Positions 57,621 to 64,000 of a DNA stretch of 64,000 nucleotides are shown here, in pieces. Source of the stretch: Pomacea canaliculata. Taxonomy: Eukaryota > Mollusca > Gastropoda > Architaenioglossa > Ampullariidae. The stretch is taken from the NCBI RefSeq assembly GCF_003073045.1, contig NC_037599.1, forward strand, positions 22,448,555 through 22,512,554, in the 5' to 3' direction. The stretch's first letter is position 1, and each line of letters opens with the position of its first letter. Both the position numbers and the translations under genes were made by a program. The notes under the pieces are model-generated. The model saw only the letters and a program-made list of their open reading frames with translations. It searched no databases and was not told where the DNA came from.

Positions 57621-60600
57621 TATATGAAAAGGTTTGTGAGCATTGGCAAGTTGCTGGCTTGGCTCAGAGAATGATCGCCATTACATCAGCCTCGAGACTG
57701 GTCGAAGCTCGGTAAGAGAGCATCTCGGGAGAACATCATAAGAGATGTCTGGCGCCGAGGTCGAGTATAGGTATGATCGAATGTTCGAGATCTTGGGAGG
57801 AAACATTGGTGGTGTCCAGTCTTCCACCAAACATACTCAGCTTGCCCAGGTTTGCTCCATGTCACGGAGTTTGACAGGGTTCTGTGAATACCAAGGTGTA
57901 CACTTCAGACATCGAGACACTAGGACTGATATTCTGCACAATATCGATGAATCACGTAAAGAAAATTTGCCGAGTGTGTCTGAAAGTGTAAAAAAATGGT
58001 GTCGAGAAAGTACAAGAATTTAGATATTTCATGTAAAATATTGTATGACAAAGTCATTACCGTTTTTCCATTTTTTCCCGATAGTGAACGGTTGAATTAC
58101 AACTCGGTTGGTTCAGTTTGATATTGATAATGTGGGGGAGGAGGGGTATCAGAAAGCAGCAGCATAAGGCGCATTCGGCCTACACCGTGGTAACAGTATT
58201 GAAGGTGGGGTATGTTGAAATGAGTGAAGTTTGTATTGCGCAGGTACGTGATCTTTCCTGTCCAGTGGTGGGTTTTATTATTTTGTTTACTTGTTTTGCT
58301 GTTGTTGTTTTGTTGTTGTTGTTTTCGAATAATAGAAAGTCGTCTGCTCTTGGCGAAGATAAAGCTGCTACAGTAAAAGGGAGTTCGTAGTATGGTCTGT
58401 AATGTGTTATGTTCACCTGAAGGGACGAGACCGTTGGTTGTTGCTGTTGTCTGATGTCTTTTGCGCGTGCTCATTGCGCGTGTGATTTGTGTGATATGTA
58501 AATGACACTACAGAAATGTTGAGTTATGGAAATGACATGATCAGACAGAGGTATTGGGTATCATCCAATTGAGCAGAGTGAACAGATGGGAGTGAAACCA
58601 TGTATTGTGTCATTAATTTACCCAGTGATAGAGATATTTTCAGAGGAGGGGGTGTTTGTGTCTGACTGGTTGAACTGGGTGACTGGTTGACTAACAAAAT
58701 TGCTCTACAGGTCTTTGGACTGCATATACAGCAGTATGCAGAACGAAGTTTTACAGAGCACCTACCACACTCGTTGAACTGTTTCTCAATGAGTTGTTAC
58801 TGTGTTGTCTACTGTGTTTACCTCCCTTGAGTCATTGGCACGAACCTACATCGAAATCTTCCTTCTCTGCCTCATCATCGATCTGTGCACATCAGCAACG
58901 AATTTTCCTCTCTGATAGCCATCGTGATGGAGTGCTCTCCCTTTCTCCGTGTTCATTTTGTTCAATACGTGTATTACTGGATCTCAGGAAGCCTACAAGA
59001 AATCCATTCCCTCCCCTTTTTTCATCTCAAACACACAACCAGCATACATACACCTCCCGAACATCACAGACTCACATTACCCACTTCTTATTTTCCAACA
59101 CAGCGGACAGTCCTTGAGGCCTGTTAGCAGTCATCTGCTGCTAGCCTAAAATAAAGGCCTCGTCTTGATGACTTTCGTCCGGTCCATCGTCCAGCCAGAC
59201 TTGGCCACGTCCGAGAATCGAATCAGTCCGGTCAACGCTGCAAGCCCAGTGGCTATTACCGGTCATCCAAGTAGCCCCCCTCTCTCTCCTCCCCCCGCCA
59301 TCTTGGGAGCGGGAAAGAGAAAGGGAAGGGGAGGGTATGGTCGGAGATGGTCAGAGTTGCCCGGATTGTGGGCAATAGAGTGGCCTCCCCAGCTTATTGC
59401 AGCAACATTGCGAGGGCGTGACCTTTGCGGCCTCGTCTCTTACTGCAAGCCATTGCACAGTGCCAGCCGTGTCTTGAGGATGCCCGGCAGTCGTGAAGCG
59501 TTTTCGTTACCCTGTCCTGTCTGTCTCGGTTAACTCCAAAGTCATGCACGTACATATTTGTTCATGTCATTTATCCATAATCATACATGCCAACCCGTCC
59601 TCATTCTTCGTTCAACGCATTAATTGTGAGACGGAAGACAGTTCACCAAGAACTAACATATCTAAGGGCTTGCAACGTTAATGTAAAGTTGGTCCAAAAA
59701 GTTAATCTTCAACATATAATGAAAATTATGTAATACAAACTTCTTTAAGAGTAAATCTGACAAATAAAACGGCTCTCAAGCAAAATACTACACTGTAGTA
59801 AGAATGTAAAGGGTGGGTCCATCGCTTCAACCAGTGTTAGTGATACGCTGTCCTTCTAGATCGACAATGAAAACGCTCCAGTTATGGACTCCAACACTAA
59901 AGTACACGAAACACGTTGACGGTCCTGTTGGTACCTCGCTCTTATTAACTGGCTTTGTGTCCTGCAGTCCTCACTGGTCCCTCTAGCCTTCACACACACA
60001 CACCACGACACATGCATACGTATTCCTTGTTTCTCATTTTTTTCTCATCTAGCTATAAAGATTCGCTGAGCAACATGACAACATGAAAGCAAAATCACCT
60101 TGTTCACAGTGTTTTTCCTGCTACAGACCAAAATCACTTTGTTCACAGTGTGTCTACTGCTACCGACTCTGTCTAACATTCATTGGAATCGAGTCCCAGA
60201 AAAATTTCAGAGCTCTTTCTAACATAGGAAGCACTGAAGGCTGCTAAGTTCACAAGATTATTTTATGTCTAATCCTCGGCAATTAAACTTCAGCTCGGGT
60301 GCCGGCCTCCATATCTGGGGGCACTGGATGCCAGCTCGTGGCGCCTGGGAGGAAGACTGGACTTGAAAGTGCGGCTATTTTTAGCCAGACGCTCTCGTGA
60401 TCGTCCGCTTGTCCTTTACGACAGGCCCTCATCGCTTCTGGAAGAATAACTAGGGTTATGACAGGGTGGATATTTCTGGCCTCAAACGATTATCTGACCT
60501 TTGTGATGGGCTATAATCTGTTTCTCTTCTGGCGCCGTCAAGCCCATTCTCGCCCCTCACCTCCTCGCCCCCATGTCCCTCCCTCCTTATTTGTAGCCCC

Positions 60601-63600
60601 ATGTCAAACAACCACCCATCATCTGACATCTATCGGCAAGGATCCTGCCCCTAACATGCTTTGAATATGAAATCACTCAGTTTGGGGTTGAAACTGCCAT
60701 CACTTAATTCCAAAGCCAATATTAAATCAAATCAAACCTAATCCAATTTGTCCACCACCCGTCAGTCTAGCATCAGTTTGTCCTCAATAGATGATGATGA
60801 CGATTATTATTATTGTTATTATTATTATTTCAAGATGTTTTATGTCATATGGAAATGCTTCCAAATATGTTCTGTGCGGGTTTAAGCTAAAATAAGTGAC
60901 ATTAGACTGCATGTACACATTAAATATGCAGAGAGAGAGAACAACAGCGGCAAATCTTTCGGAGGTGGACAGGACAAACAAAACAGTGCAGGTTCTTCCC
61001 CACCCACCCATCTAACCCTAGCCTAAAGAAGGAAATGTAGGCCAACATGCAACAATTAAAAAAAAACATAATTATATATATATAAATTGGAAAAATGGAA
61101 AGGTGTTAAGTATTTACTCAAATATTTATAGAAAGTCATGAAATAGTTAAGTAACAGCTTATGTCAGGAGTATCGTATGAAAGTTTTGGACATAAGGGGG
61201 TAAGAAAAACAGAAAAGAGAGAGAGAGAGAAATGTCAGTTGGAGGCGGGGGTGGGGATGAATTTCTGTCTCTGGCAACATAGAGAGAAAATGCAGGCCTG
61301 TATGGGAGGTCCCGACTGGTGCTCGTGTTTCATCAATCTTCATTCCACGCTCCGCAGCGTCTGTGTGGACAGCTGAGAATACACATCCGGGCCACAAAGG
61401 GACGCCACCAGCGAGCAGCATCTAAATCAGGTTAACATTCAGAATTCAGGAATACGGAGTCTCCAGGCACACCACGTGACCACCTGCTGTCCTAACGGCA
61501 ACCAACACTTTGTTCACAGCTGTGACATGCCGCAGCCCATGTGTATCATTCTTGCGCGACTCTCACATTCGAGACCAAGTGTCTGAGGAACTTTCTAGTT
61601 CCATACAGTTGTTCCCCCCTGACGATCAGACTAGCGCGACCGTTCCTGAGCTATCAAGGGATAAATAAATGAATAAATGCCTGAGGAAACTTCTTAGAAC
61701 AATGCACCAGTGAATATGATCTTGAAAAGGCTGTCGACCCGGTCGACCCCCTTTCGACAGAACTGGCCGACCAGCATAACCCTTAGTTAACTGATGCCAA
61801 TGAAGGTGATGAATTTCTCAGCTCAGAATTTCCTACTGGAATAATGGACAAACAAATATATTCGGAGCATGGTGATGTTTGCCAAGAACCCCTTTTGGCA
61901 GTAGTAAGACGGAGGTATTGTACCAGGTTCAACCTCTATGAGAGTCCACCCGTATGAGAGGTAGAAGTCGAGGGGGACAGAGAAATAACTGGCTGGCCAC
62001 CATAAAGGAGGGGACTGACCTCAACAAGCTGGACCTGAAAGAAAGGTCTCTGAACGAAAACAATTATGTGGAGCTCTTGTTTATGTTCTATTTTTCTAAC
62101 TATAAATAAGTTGCTAAAATAGCCCATTGCTGGAAATCACCAGATGTTCCCCAAAGCCATCCCCAACCTTTTAACATTTATGTCTAACATCACACTTTAA
62201 AATATCAGTTTCTCTCCTTTGTACAGAAGCCAGATGCAGAAACTGTTTATAGTATATAGTCTTGCCGACATAGTGATGAACTGCTGGCGTGCAAAGTCCT
62301 GTTACCTGCTCGAGTAAACACAAAACACGGTCTGGTCCCACACCACAGGAAGAACCAAGTCCAATATTGAGCTAGACCGGAAATATATACAACTAACGGT
62401 CTTTACAGGAGAGATTCCGAATCCTAAAACCATTCCCTTGCCAAAGCGTCTTTGGGAAAAAGAAGTTGGTATCTTACTCGTGCTTGAACACAAGGCAATG
62501 TTTTAACCGGAAGAAGACCATGGCCATGTGTCTGAACTTTGGGCTTTCCTCCCGAGGGCAGACCTCCATGCATATATATTGTCCACATTTGTCTTGTGTA
62601 GGAGGTCAAGAACCTGCTACTGAACGATGACAGAGTAACAGTCGCACCGCCCAGCTCTGAGTGGTGAGATTATGTGAGAAATCGACAAAGGCTTCAGCAG
62701 GAGATGTGACTGCTTTTCTGGAGAATAGTTACAGGAACCTGTTTGTGAGACAGTCATCAAGGAAGTGACCTTCATGACCTCAGAATGGTACTGGTGAGCC
62801 TTAGAAGTGGTCGGTAGGCAGCAGTAAATGTGTGTGGTTAACGTGGATGAGATGTAGAAGCAGATACATACAAAGTAAAATTAGACACGATAAAAATAGA
62901 GAAATTTTCACAGATGTAGCTCTGAACACATGTACATACAGATCTATGAGCACACATATATTTATATACTGAAAGATTTATAAATACATAATATTTATAC
63001 CCCTCCCCAGCACACACGCAGAGATGGAGAGAGAGAGATGTTGCTAAAGAGATGCATACATTCAAATATCTGTTAATAGGAATGTAAGCTGACACTCACA
63101 TAAATAAATAAAGATATTTATATCTATTTGCAAACAGATAAAGATTTAAACACACGAATATATGTGTATGCATTTATCTAATTATAAGTAGATAGATATA
63201 TGCTATATATATCCACAAACACGTCTATACCCAAACAGATGTAGACATGCAAAGGTAGGTCTAAACCCGAAAAAGGTTAACTCGATATTATACATGTAGA
63301 TCTATGTACCCTCAAGCATTGCCTGAACGGGTGTAGGTACCAGATATATATCTTCAACAGTCCATATAATTTAATTGATCAACACGACGAAAAAAGACTC
63401 AAACCGCCGCTCGCCAAAGCCTGACCATCCAGTCGTCCACACCCTCGCTCCCCTAAAAAAAGTGTCTGCTGTACGAGACTAATTGCTTGGCCTGCAGGGG
63501 TCGCCGGACCGAAGCCTGCAATTTTCATTTCGAGGTGCACACAGGGAAGAACGATTTGTTTTCTCCTGGCTGGTCAAAGGCAGCCGTTGGCCTGCGGCTG

Positions 63601-64000
63601 CGCAGACAGACTCCACGAGTCACGTGACCCTCCATCGCGCGGGAACCGTTGCCTGCAGAGTGCAGCGCCGACTAGGAGAGGCTCTCGGAAATAAGAGGAG
63701 ATAAAAGGTCGTTAAAAGAAGAAGAATTAATCAGGAGCTGCATAACGACAACCGACTGAACGAGCTTCAGACTTTGACAGGAAGGGAGGTAAACTAGGTT
63801 TGCTGGTTCGATACCCGACAGAAACACTTTTATTTGCCGCGCATCGCTTGCTTCGTAATGGCTGCCGAGGTTAAGCCGCAAATAAAGAGAAGTACAAAAC
63901 TTGCTTGTGATGTAAACTGGTTTGTTGTGTTTTTTAAAAATGTTTAATTCATATTTCGAGAAAATGCGTGTGTGCACGCGGCGCAAAATCTAGAACAAGT
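57621..64000. other. Right part, no gene recognised
   Basis: 6.4 kb without a supported exon. It contains simple repeats (TTG-rich near 58290-58325, ATT-rich near 60800, CA tracts near 59990) and many random open frames. It may be 5' intron of the 46-55 kb gene or true intergenic DNA. Two motif hits (60375 and 63619) are noted separately. Confidence 0.4.
63619..63628. promoter_or_regulatory. GTCACGTGAC palindromic E-box (USF/TFE-type)
   Basis: A perfect 10-bp palindrome that equals the consensus bound by TFEB/TFE3 and USF factors. It sits in a locally CpG-rich stretch (about 63480-63700) that could be a promoter of a gene beyond the window. A chance match is possible. Confidence 0.3.

Noticed and set aside
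58794-59533. Overlapping + strand frames of 66 to 122 codons
   Set aside because: No splice-consistent structure and no recognisable motif; the codons look random and Ser/Pro-rich from base composition.

Overview
The window reads as nuclear DNA of an invertebrate animal, most likely a lophotrochozoan and plausibly a gastropod mollusc. It is AT-rich, has short exons with GT-AG introns, carries animal-type genes (DBT, NEK8), and is littered with LINE fragments, a tRNA-derived SINE and small DNA transposons. The species assignment is inference.

Layout. 1-1.1 kb: last exon of a + strand gene, possibly a threonine/serine dehydratase tail. 1.1-6.4 kb: no recognisable gene. 6.4-14.7 kb, - strand: DBT, the E2 subunit of branched-chain 2-oxoacid dehydrogenase, 11 exons. 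15.06-24.3 kb, + strand: NEK8, a ciliary kinase with RCC1 repeats, 17 exons, head to head with DBT. 25.4-28.0 kb, - strand: a TauD/TfdA-type Fe(II)/2-oxoglutarate dioxygenase, 4 exons, convergent with NEK8. 30.4-31.4 kb, - strand: an intact NADAR-domain gene (A). 32.2-42.1 kb, + strand: a second, divergent NADAR gene (B). 46.1-55.1 kb, - strand: a Ser/Thr-rich gene I do not recognise, five exons seen. 55.2-64 kb: mostly unassigned DNA with a decayed LINE.

The most interesting structure is at 32.2-40.6 kb. The first coding exon of NADAR gene B is split after codon 20 by a hAT-type element (E1, 32281-40609) with matching ends and a perfect 8-bp target duplication (GCAAACAG). Inside E1 lies a second unit (E2, 32381-40395) with its own perfect 8-bp duplication (GCCGGAAG). 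E2 is built like a composite transposon: one small inverted-repeat element at each end, in the same orientation, around 7.6 kb of cargo. Most of the cargo is a 5.8-kb array of the tetranucleotide TGAG. The same structure could arise if a circular DNA recombined into a resident element. The end of E1 also offers a branch-point-like CTAAC and a duplicated AG at the exon edge, so the whole insertion might be spliced out as a new intron. That part is hypothesis.

Two conserved genes each carry one single-base indel (DBT exon 7, NEK8 exon 4). These look like residual assembly errors, so some of the indels inside the TGAG array may be errors too.
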